Source: Spirochaetota bacterium (GTDB taxonomy: Bacteria; Spirochaetota; UBA12135; COTS27; JAFLEE01). From it: 64,000 bases of DNA. Below are positions 40,945-49,580 of the stretch, piece after piece (the first letter of the stretch is position 1; each line of letters begins with the position of its first letter). A program made the translations under genes and the position numbers. A model generated the notes under the pieces. It did no database searches. It saw only the letters and a program-made list of their open reading frames with translations, and was not told the DNA's origin. The DNA is taken from positions 39,907 to 103,906 of the forward strand of contig JAFLEE010000007.1 in assembly GCA_017302015.1 (NCBI GenBank), given 5' to 3'.

Positions 40945-42435
40945 ATGACGAAGAAACGCCCCACCGCGAAGCAATCGCGCCGAAGGAGTACGGTCGCCCC
41001 CGTGCGCGCCCTGCACCTCGATTTGAAGGGGCTTCCCCCCACCGCGCCGCGGCTGACCGAGATCATGGAACTCGCCAAGGCGAGCGGCTATAACGCGCTC
41101 CTGGTGGAATGGGAGGACCAATTCCCCTGGAAAGACGAGCGCTTCCGCAACGAGACCTGCTATTCGGTTCAGGAGGTCGAGACCTTCCACCGGGAGGCCG
41201 CACGCCTCGGCATGGAGATCATCCCCCTCGTCCAATGCCTCGGCCATATGGAGACCTGGCTCCGCCCACCCGAGTTTGAGGGGCTGCGGGAGACCGCCCG
41301 TTATGTGGACGTGCTCAATCCGCTGGCCCCCGGGGCCGGGGCCTTCATCGAGGGTCTCGTCGACGAAGTCCTCGCCAAAACCCCGGGGTGCAAATGGTTC
41401 CACTTAGGCGGCGACGAGGCGTGGACCTTCGGCACCCATCCCGACACCAAGGCCTTCGTGGAGAAGCACGGGAAGGGCGCCCTCTACCTGAAGCACGTCG
41501 AGCCTATCCTGGACCGCCTCATCGCACGGGGCGTCCGCCCGATCCTCTGGCACGACATGATGCTGGAATGGGACCTCCCCGCCCTGAAAGCCCTGGGGAA
41601 GAAGGCCGACCTCTGCGTCTGGGGCTACGGCCGCTACGACCGGGTGGGCTCCCCTTGGATGAAGGCCTTAGGCAAGGCGGAGGCGGCCTCCAAACCGCCC
41701 ATCCTCCAGGGCGGCGGCGGGCATGCGGCCTGCGACGCCCTCTTCAAACGCTTCCTCGCCGCGGGCGTGCCGCTCTGGGGCGGCGGGGCCTACAAGGCGG
41801 GTGTGCGCGGCCTCATGCATCCCGACCTCCCCGACCATGAGGCGCGCCTCATCAATACGGCCGACTGGGCCGTGTTCGCCCAGCGCTTCCCGCTCCAGGG
41901 CCTCATGAATACCGCGTGGAGCCGTAACACCACCGACGCCTGCCAGTACATCCCCATCGACGCCGCCCTTGACCTGCTCGTCGCCGGCGGCTTGGTCTGG
42001 AGCGGGGCGGCCAAGGCCGCGGGAAATCTCCTTAAGCCCGACGCCGCCTGGAAGGCCAAGGTCCTCGCGAGGTCGATGGCGCTCCTGAAAAAACGGGGCG
42101 AGGCGGCCCGCTTCGAGGCCTGCCGCGACGTCATGCATCGCTTAAACCGCCAGCGCCTCGCCGGATGGGAGAACGCCATCAAGCCCCGGGAGACGCTCGC
42201 CTGCTTCGAATCGGATCCCCGGCGGAAATCCCTCTTGAGCCCCGAGAAGTCCCTGGGCTATTTGAAGGACCACCAGATCAAATCCATCGAAGGCCTCCGC
42301 GGGGAGATCCTCAAGACCTACCACGGGCTCATTCCCGATTTGTGGCTTAACCGCTATGTGGATGAGCGCCTCGAACCGCTTAAGCAGGAGCACGCGGAAT
42401 TATCGGCGCGACTTAAACGACTGATGGGGGACTAG
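40945..42435 (+). CDS. GH20-type beta-N-acetylhexosaminidase-like protein (HexD-like)
   Basis: 496 residues. The TIM barrel begins at about 20 with VRALHLDLKG; YNALLVEWEDQFPW and EIIPLVQCLGHMETWLR are strands 2 and 3; WFHLGGDEAW carries the D157-E158 catalytic pair of GH20 substrate-assisted hydrolases. The C-terminal 120 residues are helical. There is no signal peptide and the N-terminus is Lys/Arg-rich. It should release N-acetylhexosamine (or galactosamine) from short oligosaccharides in the cytoplasm. GGGAGAGG occurs upstream of the ATG. Confidence 0.85.
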   Translation: MTKKRPTAKQSRRRSTVAPVRALHLDLKGLPPTAPRLTEIMELAKASGYNALLVEWEDQFPWKDERFRNETCYSVQEVETFHREAARLGMEIIPLVQCLGHMETWLRPPEFEGLRETARYVDVLNPLAPGAGAFIEGLVDEVLAKTPGCKWFHLGGDEAWTFGTHPDTKAFVEKHGKGALYLKHVEPILDRLIARGVRPILWHDMMLEWDLPALKALGKKADLCVWGYGRYDRVGSPWMKALGKAEAASKPPILQGGGGHAACDALFKRFLAAGVPLWGGGAYKAGVRGLMHPDLPDHEARLINTADWAVFAQRFPLQGLMNTAWSRNTTDACQYIPIDAALDLLVAGGLVWSGAAKAAGNLLKPDAAWKAKVLARSMALLKKRGEAARFEACRDVMHRLNRQRLAGWENAIKPRETLACFESDPRRKSLLSPEKSLGYLKDHQIKSIEGLRGEILKTYHGLIPDLWLNRYVDERLEPLKQEHAELSARLKRLMGD

Positions 42436-42837
42436 GGAGAGCGCTACGCTGTGGGGAAACACGCAGGAAGCGCATTTCCTCCATGTGCACTTCCAACCCC
42501 TCCCTAAATACTCTTCGGGGAAGAAAGAAAGCGCCCCCTAACGGCTCTCCCTATCCCAACGAGGTCGCTGCCACGGACAATGGGAATTAAGTCTGATAGA
42601 TGGAATCCTGTAAGAGCCCTAGTAGATACGTAAAAATTCCATAAATTAGAATAACTCTAATTCTTGTACAAAAATGAAAGTCCGGTGGAAACCCCCTAAA
42701 AATGGGGGGAATTCACGGGATTTCCCATTCCGCAATTTGAGTTGCTGAAATTGTCGATTTTCCCCTTGTAATTTGGGGCGGGGGCCTGTACCCTAATATT
42801 GACGGTTCCTTTCGCATTTTTCCCGCTTTTCAACCCC
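42436..42837. other. AT-rich leader/intergenic region before the HD-GYP gene
   Basis: A 402-bp gene-free stretch visibly richer in A+T than anything else in the window, especially 42580-42720. It contains AATTAGA (42645-42651) / TCTAATT (42657-42663) as a perfect 7-bp inverted repeat, and CCCCC (42692-42696) / GGGGG (42704-42708) around TAAAAAT. CCCC / GGGG arms flank TTGTAATTT near 42762-42779. A possible promoter is TTGTAA (42766-42771) with TACCCT (42789-42794), 17 bp apart. I recognise no known riboswitch class. Confidence 0.5.
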
Positions 42838-44856
42838 ATGGCCAAAATCGCCCCGAACTCCGCCGCCCTCATCCAGGAAAATCAGGAACTCCGCCAGCGG
42901 CTGGCCGACCTGGAAAAGAAGGCGGCCGAGCACGAGGAGATCACCCGGGAACTCGAGCAGCGCTACGATTTCGAGAAACTCGTATCGAGCATCTCGACGC
43001 GCTTCATCAACCTCCAAAACGGCGATATCGACCGGGGCATCCACCAGGCGCTGCGCTGGATCGGGGAGTTCTTCGGCGCCGACCATTCCTACCTCTACCA
43101 ATTCATCGGCCCCTCCGACCGCATGGCGATCTTCAAGCAATGGTTCGCCAGCGGGGAAGGCGCGCCGCTGCGCAGCCCGCCCATCTCGCTGGACGACGAC
43201 CCCGCCTTCGCCGCCACCATCCGCTCGGGGCGCATCGTGCATATCCCCGATGTGCGCCTCGCGGCCCGGGCCCGGGGCCGCAAGATCAAGCGGCGCCTGG
43301 CGGCCCCCCGGGGCATCCGCTCCACGGTGAAGGTGCCCATGCTTTGCCAGGGGAGGCTGCGGGGATTCTTCGGCTTCGACGCCATCCGCACGCCCTTCGC
43401 CTGGTCGCCCAAGCTGCTCTCGCTCCTGCAGATGGTGGGGGAGATCTTCTGGCTCGCCCTCGAGCGGAAGAAGGCGGGGGAAGACCTCCAGACCGAGCAA
43501 TTCTACCTGGCCACCATCATGGACAACGAGGTCGACCGGGTGTACTTCAAGGACGTGAAGAGCCGCTTCACCCGGGTCAACCGCGCGCTGGCCGCGAGGC
43601 ACGGCTTCGCCAACCCCGAGGAGGCCATCGGGAAGACCGACTTCGATTCGTTCACCTCCGAGCACGCGCGGCAATCCCACCGCGACGAGCAACGGATCAT
43701 GCGCACGGGCAAGCCGATGGTCAACGAGATCGAGAAGGAGACCATGCCGGGGGGCGCGGTCACCTGGGCCCAGTCGAGCAAGATCGCGCTGCGCGACGCC
43801 ACGGGGCGGGTCGTGGGCATCTTCGGCATCTCCCGCGATGTCACCGACCTCGTGCGCGCCCGCGCCGAGATCGAGAACGAGCGCAACCTGCTGCGCACCC
43901 TCGTCGACAATCTCCCCGACTACGTCTACGCCAAGGACCGCCAGGGGCGCTACCTCCTCAACAATAAGGCGCACCTCCGGCTCCTGGGAAAATCGCGCAC
44001 CCAGCAGGAGGTCCTCGGCCGAAACGATTTCGAGTACTTCCCCCGGGAGCACGCGCAGAAGTACCGCGACGACGAGAACGCCATCCTGCGCACCGGAACG
44101 CCGATCCTCGACCGGGTGGAGCCGGTCATCGACGAGCGGGGGAGATCCCAGTGGTTCTCCTCCACGAAGGTGCTCCTGAAGGACGCCCGGGGCGAGGCCA
44201 CCGGCACCCTGGGCATCAGCCGCAACGTCACCGAGCGCATCAAGGCCGAGGGGCTCATCAAGGAGAGCGTGCGCAAATTGGAGAAGACGCTCCAGGCCAT
44301 GATCTACACCATGGCGCGCATCGTGGAGACCCGCGACCCCTACACCGCCGGCCACCAGCAGCGGGTGGCCGAGCTCGCCCGGGCCATCGCCAAACGCATG
44401 GGCCTGGGCGACGAGCAGGTCTATTACACCCACCTTTCCGCCGTCGTCCACGACATCGGGAAGATCTACGTGCCCGCGGAGATCCTCAACCGCCCGGGCA
44501 AGCTCAGCGACCTCGAGTACCGGCTCATCAAATCCCACACCCAACTCGGCTACGACATCCTCAAGACCATCGACTTCCCCTACCCCATCGCCGACATCGT
44601 CGTCCAGCACCACGAGCACCTCGACGGGAGCGGCTATCCCGCCGGGCTCAAGGACGGGCGCATCCGCCTCGAGGCGCGCATCATCACCGTCGCCGACGTG
44701 GTGGAGGCCATGGCCAACCACCGCCCCTACCGGGCCGCCCTGGGCATCGACCTGGCCCTGCGCGAGGTCCAGGCGGGGAAGGGCACCCGCTACGATCCCG
44801 CCGTCGTCTCGGCCTGCCGGAAGGTCTTCCGCCAAGACAAGTTCCGGTTCACCTGA
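42838..44856 (+). CDS. GAF-PAS-PAS-HD-GYP protein, c-di-GMP phosphodiesterase
   Basis: 672 residues, cytoplasmic. A short coiled coil (8-45) leads into a GAF domain (about 46-210), two PAS domains (about 220-340 and 350-470) each closing with a G-I-S-R-x-V-T segment, a linker helix, and an HD-GYP domain (about 482-665). H506, the HD pair at 538-539 and HHEHLDGSGYP at 591-601 complete the metal site and GYP signature. The enzyme should hydrolyse c-di-GMP in response to a ligand or redox signal sensed by GAF/PAS. The ATG at 42838 is preferred over an in-frame TTG at 42799. It lies alone between the hexosaminidase and the heme cluster. Confidence 0.93.
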   Translation: MAKIAPNSAALIQENQELRQRLADLEKKAAEHEEITRELEQRYDFEKLVSSISTRFINLQNGDIDRGIHQALRWIGEFFGADHSYLYQFIGPSDRMAIFKQWFASGEGAPLRSPPISLDDDPAFAATIRSGRIVHIPDVRLAARARGRKIKRRLAAPRGIRSTVKVPMLCQGRLRGFFGFDAIRTPFAWSPKLLSLLQMVGEIFWLALERKKAGEDLQTEQFYLATIMDNEVDRVYFKDVKSRFTRVNRALAARHGFANPEEAIGKTDFDSFTSEHARQSHRDEQRIMRTGKPMVNEIEKETMPGGAVTWAQSSKIALRDATGRVVGIFGISRDVTDLVRARAEIENERNLLRTLVDNLPDYVYAKDRQGRYLLNNKAHLRLLGKSRTQQEVLGRNDFEYFPREHAQKYRDDENAILRTGTPILDRVEPVIDERGRSQWFSSTKVLLKDARGEATGTLGISRNVTERIKAEGLIKESVRKLEKTLQAMIYTMARIVETRDPYTAGHQQRVAELARAIAKRMGLGDEQVYYTHLSAVVHDIGKIYVPAEILNRPGKLSDLEYRLIKSHTQLGYDILKTIDFPYPIADIVVQHHEHLDGSGYPAGLKDGRIRLEARIITVADVVEAMANHRPYRAALGIDLALREVQAGKGTRYDPAVVSACRKVFRQDKFRFT

Positions 44857-44935
44857 CGGGCCTCCCGGGGCGAAATACGCTTGCTTTTAGGTTCCCGGGG
44901 GGGCAAATTCGGTGGCAGCGGCCTACGCCGTGACC

Positions 44936-45997
44936 ATGCCGTTAAACCCCGCTCCTGCCGCCCAAAGCCTTCCCCGCGATGCGGGGTCCGACCACGGAAT
45001 CCTCCTGGTGAACCTCGGGTCGCCCGATGACCCCTCCCCGCGTTCGGTGGCGCATTTCCTCCGGGAGTTCCTCTCGGATCCCCAGGTGCTCCGCATGCCG
45101 GGGCCCCTTCGGGCGCTGCTCGTCAACGGCCTCATCGCGCCCCTACGAAGCAGAGCCTCCGCGATGAAATACCGGCGGATCTGGACGACGGAGGGATCGC
45201 CGCTGCTCGTCCATAGCCGGGCCTTCTTGGGGGCTTTCACCCGGGCCCTCGCGCCCGGGACCTCGGTGCGCCTCGCCATGCGCTACGGCCAGCCATCCCT
45301 CTCCCGGGGGCTCTCCGAATTGAGGGAAGCCGGGGCGCGGGTCATTTCGGTGCTTCCCCTCTTTCCCCAATCCGCCGCGGCCACCACCGGGAGCATCCTT
45401 GATGCATGCCGGCGCCTCGACGGGGGCGCCCTGCGCCTGCTCCCCGCTTTCCACGCCTGGCCTCCTTATCTGAAGGCCCTGGCCGATAGCGTGCGCAGTA
45501 CCTGGGACCGGGAACCCGGGGCGGAGCTGCTCCTGAGTTTCCACGGGCTTCCGGCGGGGCACCTGGACGGGCCGGGGTGCCGGCCCCTGGAGGAGGGCGG
45601 CGCCTGCTGCCGGGAAGAGGGCGCTTCGTGCTACCGGGCCCAATGCCTCGAGACCGCGCGGGCGCTCACGCGGGAACTCGGGGCTCCCGAGGGGCGGGTC
45701 CACGCGGCGTTCCAATCCCGCATGGGTCCCGGGCGCTGGATCGGGCCCTCCACCCGGGACACCCTGCGCGCCCTCCCCACCCGCGGCGTGAAGCGCCTCG
45801 TCGTCGCCGCCCCCGCCTTCGTCGCGGATTGCCTGGAAACCCTGGAAGAACTCGACCTGGAGGGGCGGGCGGCCTTCCTCGAAGCCGGGGGCGAGTCATT
45901 TACTTACATTCCTTGCCTTAATTCAAGCCCCGCCTGGGCCGCCGCCGCGGCCGCCTGGGCTATGACGGCGCCCCCATGGGCGATGACAGAATCGTGA
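44936..45997 (+). CDS. hemH: Ferrochelatase HemH with internal cysteine-rich segment
   Basis: 353 residues. GILLVNLGSPDDP is the N-terminal signature, the active-site histidine is H203 in LLSFHGLP, and the proton-relay glutamate E301 is in FVADCLETLEEL. It inserts Fe(II) into a porphyrin at the membrane face. Between H203 and the C-terminal half there are five cysteines (C215, C224, C225, C232, C237) replacing the usual GDPY segment, which is where some ferrochelatases bind a [2Fe-2S] cluster. The C-terminus is Ala/Trp-rich. The ATG at 44936 is chosen over a GTG at 44912. It is the first gene of the heme cluster. Confidence 0.92.
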   Translation: MPLNPAPAAQSLPRDAGSDHGILLVNLGSPDDPSPRSVAHFLREFLSDPQVLRMPGPLRALLVNGLIAPLRSRASAMKYRRIWTTEGSPLLVHSRAFLGAFTRALAPGTSVRLAMRYGQPSLSRGLSELREAGARVISVLPLFPQSAAATTGSILDACRRLDGGALRLLPAFHAWPPYLKALADSVRSTWDREPGAELLLSFHGLPAGHLDGPGCRPLEEGGACCREEGASCYRAQCLETARALTRELGAPEGRVHAAFQSRMGPGRWIGPSTRDTLRALPTRGVKRLVVAAPAFVADCLETLEELDLEGRAAFLEAGGESFTYIPCLNSSPAWAAAAAAWAMTAPPWAMTES

Positions 45998-46068
45998 CAA
46001 AAAAAGCCCCCGGTCGCCCCCGACCCGCCACGGCCCGAGCCCGGATGGCCGGCGGGGCCGTCTTCGAT

Positions 46069-46074
46069 TAAGAT
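46069..46074 (+). promoter_or_regulatory. -10 element for a leaderless hemA transcript
   Basis: TAAGAT at 46069-46074 matches TAnnnT and ends 6 nt before the ATG at 46081. No Shine-Dalgarno sequence lies between them, and no good -35 hexamer is visible 17 bp upstream. Transcription from here would start at or within a base of the ATG. Confidence 0.45.
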
Positions 46075-46080
46075 GCTCCC

Positions 46081-46920
46081 ATGGACGTCCACGCACTCGC
46101 TGATCTGAGGATCCTCCATGAGCCGGGGACCCCGGCGCCATCGCCTTCGAGCGTGGCGGGGCGCTTCGTTCTCCAGACCTGCCAGCGCCACCTCTGCATC
46201 TGGATCGCCGATGGCGCGGTGGAAACCGGGGCCCCTTTCGAGGGCGCGGAGGCCTTCCATTTCCTCCTGCGGGTCCTCTGCGGCCTGGAGAGCCGTTTGC
46301 GCGGCGAAGCCGAGGTCTTGGGCCAGTTCAGGGCCGCCTTCACGGCCCAGGCGCCCTCCTTGCCCGGGCCCCTGCGCAAGACGCTCCGCGACGCCCTCCA
46401 GAAGGCCCGCGAGGTCCGGCGAAAGCACCTGGGCGCCCTCCACCAGGTATCCTATGGCAGCCTGGCGCGCCATGTGATCCGGCAACGCGATCTCGTCACG
46501 GGCCTCCGCGGGCCCGTGCGGGTGCTCGGCGCCGGGAAACTCGCCCGGGCCATCCTCCCCCATCTCCGCGAGTACCCGGTGTGGGTCTGGGCCCGCAACG
46601 CCGAAGCGGCCCGGGGCCTCGCCGCGGAGATGGAGAAGCAATTCCGGTTCCGCCCGCGCGTCCTCGAGCGGCCCGATGAACCCGGGGCCGCCTACGAACT
46701 CCTATGCGTGCCCGAGGCCGCGGGATGGGGAGCCCCCGGCCCCCATACCCGCATCCATTTCGGCGCGGCGACCGCGCCCGAGGGCGCCCAGGCCGGCGTG
46801 CGCCTCGGCCTCGCCGACCTCTTCGAACTCACCGGGGCCTTGGAGCGCGGCAATACCGAGGCCCTGGCCCGCGCCGAGGCGGCCTGCCGAGCGGGGCTGC
46901 CGGAAAGGATCCCCGCCTGA
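46081..46920 (+). CDS. hemA: Glutamyl-tRNA reductase, compact form lacking the dimerisation domain
   Basis: 279 residues, against about 400-450 for normal GluTR. The catalytic cysteine is C34 in LQTCQRHLC, the GLESRLRGEAEVLGQFRAAF block (68-87) is the substrate-domain signature, and VRVLGAGKLARAILPHL (146-162) is the NADPH-binding fold. The protein starts abruptly (the usual GLNHKTAP strand is missing or degenerate) and ends about where the long spinal helix and C-terminal dimerisation domain should begin. It would reduce glutamyl-tRNA to glutamate-1-semialdehyde; hemL, the next enzyme, is in the same cluster. Its stop overlaps the start of the histidine kinase gene (TGATG). Confidence 0.82.
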   Translation: MDVHALADLRILHEPGTPAPSPSSVAGRFVLQTCQRHLCIWIADGAVETGAPFEGAEAFHFLLRVLCGLESRLRGEAEVLGQFRAAFTAQAPSLPGPLRKTLRDALQKAREVRRKHLGALHQVSYGSLARHVIRQRDLVTGLRGPVRVLGAGKLARAILPHLREYPVWVWARNAEAARGLAAEMEKQFRFRPRVLERPDEPGAAYELLCVPEAAGWGAPGPHTRIHFGAATAPEGAQAGVRLGLADLFELTGALERGNTEALARAEAACRAGLPERIPA

Positions 46921-47846
46921 TGCGGAAGATCCCCGGCTCCTTTCGGATCCTGGTGGCGCTCCTGGTGACGCTCCAGGTGTTCGCCCTGGCGCTGACGATC
47001 TGGTGGGGCTTCCTCCTGCTGCGCGAGCATGATCGTCTCCCCGGAGCCGCGGCGGGCTCGCCGCCTCGAGAAGCCCGCGCGAACGCGTCCTTCCACCGCA
47101 TGGTGCTGTTGGAGGGGGCGGCGTTCATCGCGGCCATGGGCATCACCAAGGCGATCATCATCCTCATCCTCCTGCGCGACCGCAGGCGGGCCCTCGCCCT
47201 CCAGCGCTTCTTCGCCGCCTTCGCCCACGAACTGCGCGCGCCCATCACGAGCGTGCGTCTCCAGGCCGATACGCTCCTGGCCTCCCGCGGCCGGCCCCAA
47301 CGGAAGGAACTCCTCACCCGGCTCCTGCGTCAAACCGGTCGCCTCGACGACCGCCTGGCCCAGGCGCTGCGCATCGCCCGGCATATCGAGGGGCTCCCGG
47401 TCTCCCTGGAAAAGATGGACTTAGGCGGGATCCTCGCCCGCTTCCGCCGCGAGCGCAAAGAGAGCCTCTCCGGCTTCAAGTTCGAGACCCTGGGCCCCGC
47501 GAACCTTTGCCTCTGGGGAAATGAAGAGGGCTTCCTCATGATCCTGCAGAACCTCGTCGAGAATACGCGCCGCCACGGCGGCCAGAAGAAGCCCGCCGCG
47601 CTCCTCACCTGGCGCGCCGAAGGGGACCGGGTCTATTTCCTGTTCAGCGACCAGGGCCGAGGAAGCGGACGCCACCACGCGGCCCATTGGCCCGACCCGG
47701 GCGAGTCCTCCCGGGGCGCCGGCATGGGCCTCTTCCTCATCCGCTCCCTCGCCCAGGGGATGGGCGGCCACGCCTCGTTCGATGGCACCGCTCCCGGGTT
47801 CCGGGTGGCGTTCGACCTGCGCGGGGAGAGATCCCATGAAACCTAG
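46920..47846 (+). CDS. Sensor histidine kinase embedded in the heme operon
   Basis: 308 residues. Two membrane helices (about 9-34 and 61-85) enclose an extracytoplasmic loop of only about 26 residues. The dimerisation/phosphoacceptor helix has AFAHELRAPIT with H103, and the ATPase domain shows NLVENTRRHGG (N box), FSDQGRGSG (G1-like) and GAGMGLFLIRSLA (G2). The minimal loop suggests sensing within the membrane or through partner proteins. It overlaps hemA by one base and the response regulator by 11 bp, so the pair is translated with heme enzymes; control of heme synthesis is inferred from this. Confidence 0.88.
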   Translation: MRKIPGSFRILVALLVTLQVFALALTIWWGFLLLREHDRLPGAAAGSPPREARANASFHRMVLLEGAAFIAAMGITKAIIILILLRDRRRALALQRFFAAFAHELRAPITSVRLQADTLLASRGRPQRKELLTRLLRQTGRLDDRLAQALRIARHIEGLPVSLEKMDLGGILARFRRERKESLSGFKFETLGPANLCLWGNEEGFLMILQNLVENTRRHGGQKKPAALLTWRAEGDRVYFLFSDQGRGSGRHHAAHWPDPGESSRGAGMGLFLIRSLAQGMGGHASFDGTAPGFRVAFDLRGERSHET

Positions 47847-48537
47847 GATCCTCCTAGTGGAGGATGAGAGCGACCTGGCGCTCACGCTCAAGGAGCGCCT
47901 CGCGGGCGAGGGCTACGCCGTGAAGTGGGCCGACACTCTCGTCGCGGCGCGCCGGGCCCTGGGCGTCGGGCGCTATTCCCTGGCCCTCCTGGATGTCGGC
48001 CTGCCCGACGGGAGCGGCTTCGATCTCGCCCAATACCTGCGCCAACGCCATCCGCTCCTCCCCCTCGTCTTCCTCACCAGCCACGGCCAATTGGAGGAGC
48101 GCCTGCGGGGGCTCTCCCTCGGGGCGGCGGACTACGTGCTGAAACCCTTCGATTACCGCGAATTATCCCTGCGCCTGGGCAACACGCTGCGGGCCCAGGG
48201 CGCCGGCGCGGGGGAGGGTCCACTTCGCATCGGCGAGGTCCGCATCGATTGGGAAGCCCGCACGCTCTCCCGGGGCAAGGCGCCCGCGCGCCGTTTGAGC
48301 CCAATGGAATTGGCGGTGCTCCGCCTCCTGTGGCGCAAGCGCGGCGAGGCCATCCCGAGGAAGGTCCTGGCGGCCGCCTGCGGCACCGCACACGCCTCCA
48401 AGGCCCGCACCGTCGACAATATCATCTCCCGACTCCGCCGCGATTTCGGGGACGACCCGAAGGATCCCTCGCGCATCAAGAGCCTTCGGGGGCTCGGTTA
48501 CCTGATGGATCCCACGGAACACGAGGAGTCCCCTTGA
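47836..48537 (+). CDS. OmpR/PhoB-family response regulator embedded in the heme operon
   Basis: 233 residues. The receiver domain (1-120) has the acidic pair in LLVEDESD, phosphoacceptor D53 in LLDVGLPDGSG, T in FLTSHG and the lysine in VLKPFDY. The winged-helix domain (about 130-228) includes LSPMELAVLRLLWRKRGEAIPRKVL and TVDNIISRLRRDFG with the GLGYLM hairpin. It is the partner of the overlapping histidine kinase. Its stop codon overlaps the hemE start, and AGGAG inside its last codons serves as the hemE ribosome-binding site. Confidence 0.92.
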   Translation: MKPRILLVEDESDLALTLKERLAGEGYAVKWADTLVAARRALGVGRYSLALLDVGLPDGSGFDLAQYLRQRHPLLPLVFLTSHGQLEERLRGLSLGAADYVLKPFDYRELSLRLGNTLRAQGAGAGEGPLRIGEVRIDWEARTLSRGKAPARRLSPMELAVLRLLWRKRGEAIPRKVLAAACGTAHASKARTVDNIISRLRRDFGDDPKDPSRIKSLRGLGYLMDPTEHEESP

Positions 48538-49580
48538 GCCCCGACACCGCGACCCGCGCCCCCCTCAAAATGGCCGATGCCCTGGGCGGGCGCAACCCCC
48601 TCGGCCCGCCCGTGTGGTTTCCCCGGCAAGCCGGGCGCTACCAAGCCAGTTACCGGGCGCTGCGCGATCGGCATTCCTTCGTGGAATTATGCACGACGCC
48701 GGCCCTGGCGGCCCGCCTCGCCCTCGCGGCGGTGGAAGAGTTCGACTTCGACGCGGCCATTGTCTTTTCCGACATCCTGTTCGTTCTGGAGGCCCTCGGC
48801 CTACCCCTGGAGATGGACCCGGCCCCGCGCCTCCCCCGGCCGATCCTCTCCCTCGGCGATCTGGAGGAGCTCCTCCCCTGGGAAGCCGCCCTTCCCAAAC
48901 TCGCCTTCCAGTGGGAAGCCATGGAACTCCTGAGGCGGTCCCTCCCCGCCGACCGGGCCGCCTTCGGTTTCAGCGGGGGTCCCGCCACCCTCTTCCGCTA
49001 CGCCTGCGGGGGGAGCCATCTGGCCGACGGGCCGACGGTCGACCTCGGCCTCTTTACGGCCTTCGCCGCGCGCCTCGTGCCCCTCTTGGCGGCGCTGCTC
49101 ACGCGCCAGGCGGAGGCCGGGGCGGATGCCCTGCTCCTTTTCGATACCTCGGCCGGGCTCTACGGGCCCGATTGGCGCCGGGCCCATTGGCGCCCCGCCA
49201 TGGCCGCCCTGCGCGCCGCCCTCGCCGAGCGGGCCCCGGCGACGCCGGTGATACTTTATGCGAGGGGGCTCGACTTTACGGACCGCAAAGCCCTCTCCGC
49301 CGCGGGCTACGACGGCTTCGGCCTCGACGAGACCCAGGACCTTCCCGCGGCCCTGGGCGAGGGATCGTGGGCCATCCAGGGAAATCTTCCCCCCGCCTGG
49401 TTGGCCCTCCCCCCCGCCGAGTTCGAGGAGCGTTTCGATGCCTGGGCGGCTCCGATCCAGGCACTGCCCCCACGACGGCGGCGCGGGTGGATCGCCTCCC
49501 TCGGCCACGGCGTGCCCCGGGACGCCCGGGAAGAAACCGTGCGCCTCGCCGTGAAGCGCCTCAAGGCCCTCGCCCCGTGA
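48534..49580 (+). CDS. hemE: Uroporphyrinogen III decarboxylase
   Basis: 348 residues. PVWFPRQAGRYQASYRALRD is the diagnostic N-terminal arginine block, and FDAAIVFSDILF, GFSGGPATLFRYACGG and a C-terminal GHGVPRDAREE fit HemE throughout. It decarboxylates the four acetate side chains of uroporphyrinogen III to coproporphyrinogen III in the cytoplasm. A TTG start at 48534 is chosen because AGGAG sits five bases upstream and it overlaps the previous stop; the ATG at 48570 has no such signal. The end overlaps hemN (GTGA). Confidence 0.95.
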   Translation: MSPDTATRAPLKMADALGGRNPLGPPVWFPRQAGRYQASYRALRDRHSFVELCTTPALAARLALAAVEEFDFDAAIVFSDILFVLEALGLPLEMDPAPRLPRPILSLGDLEELLPWEAALPKLAFQWEAMELLRRSLPADRAAFGFSGGPATLFRYACGGSHLADGPTVDLGLFTAFAARLVPLLAALLTRQAEAGADALLLFDTSAGLYGPDWRRAHWRPAMAALRAALAERAPATPVILYARGLDFTDRKALSAAGYDGFGLDETQDLPAALGEGSWAIQGNLPPAWLALPPAEFEERFDAWAAPIQALPPRRRRGWIASLGHGVPRDAREETVRLAVKRLKALAP

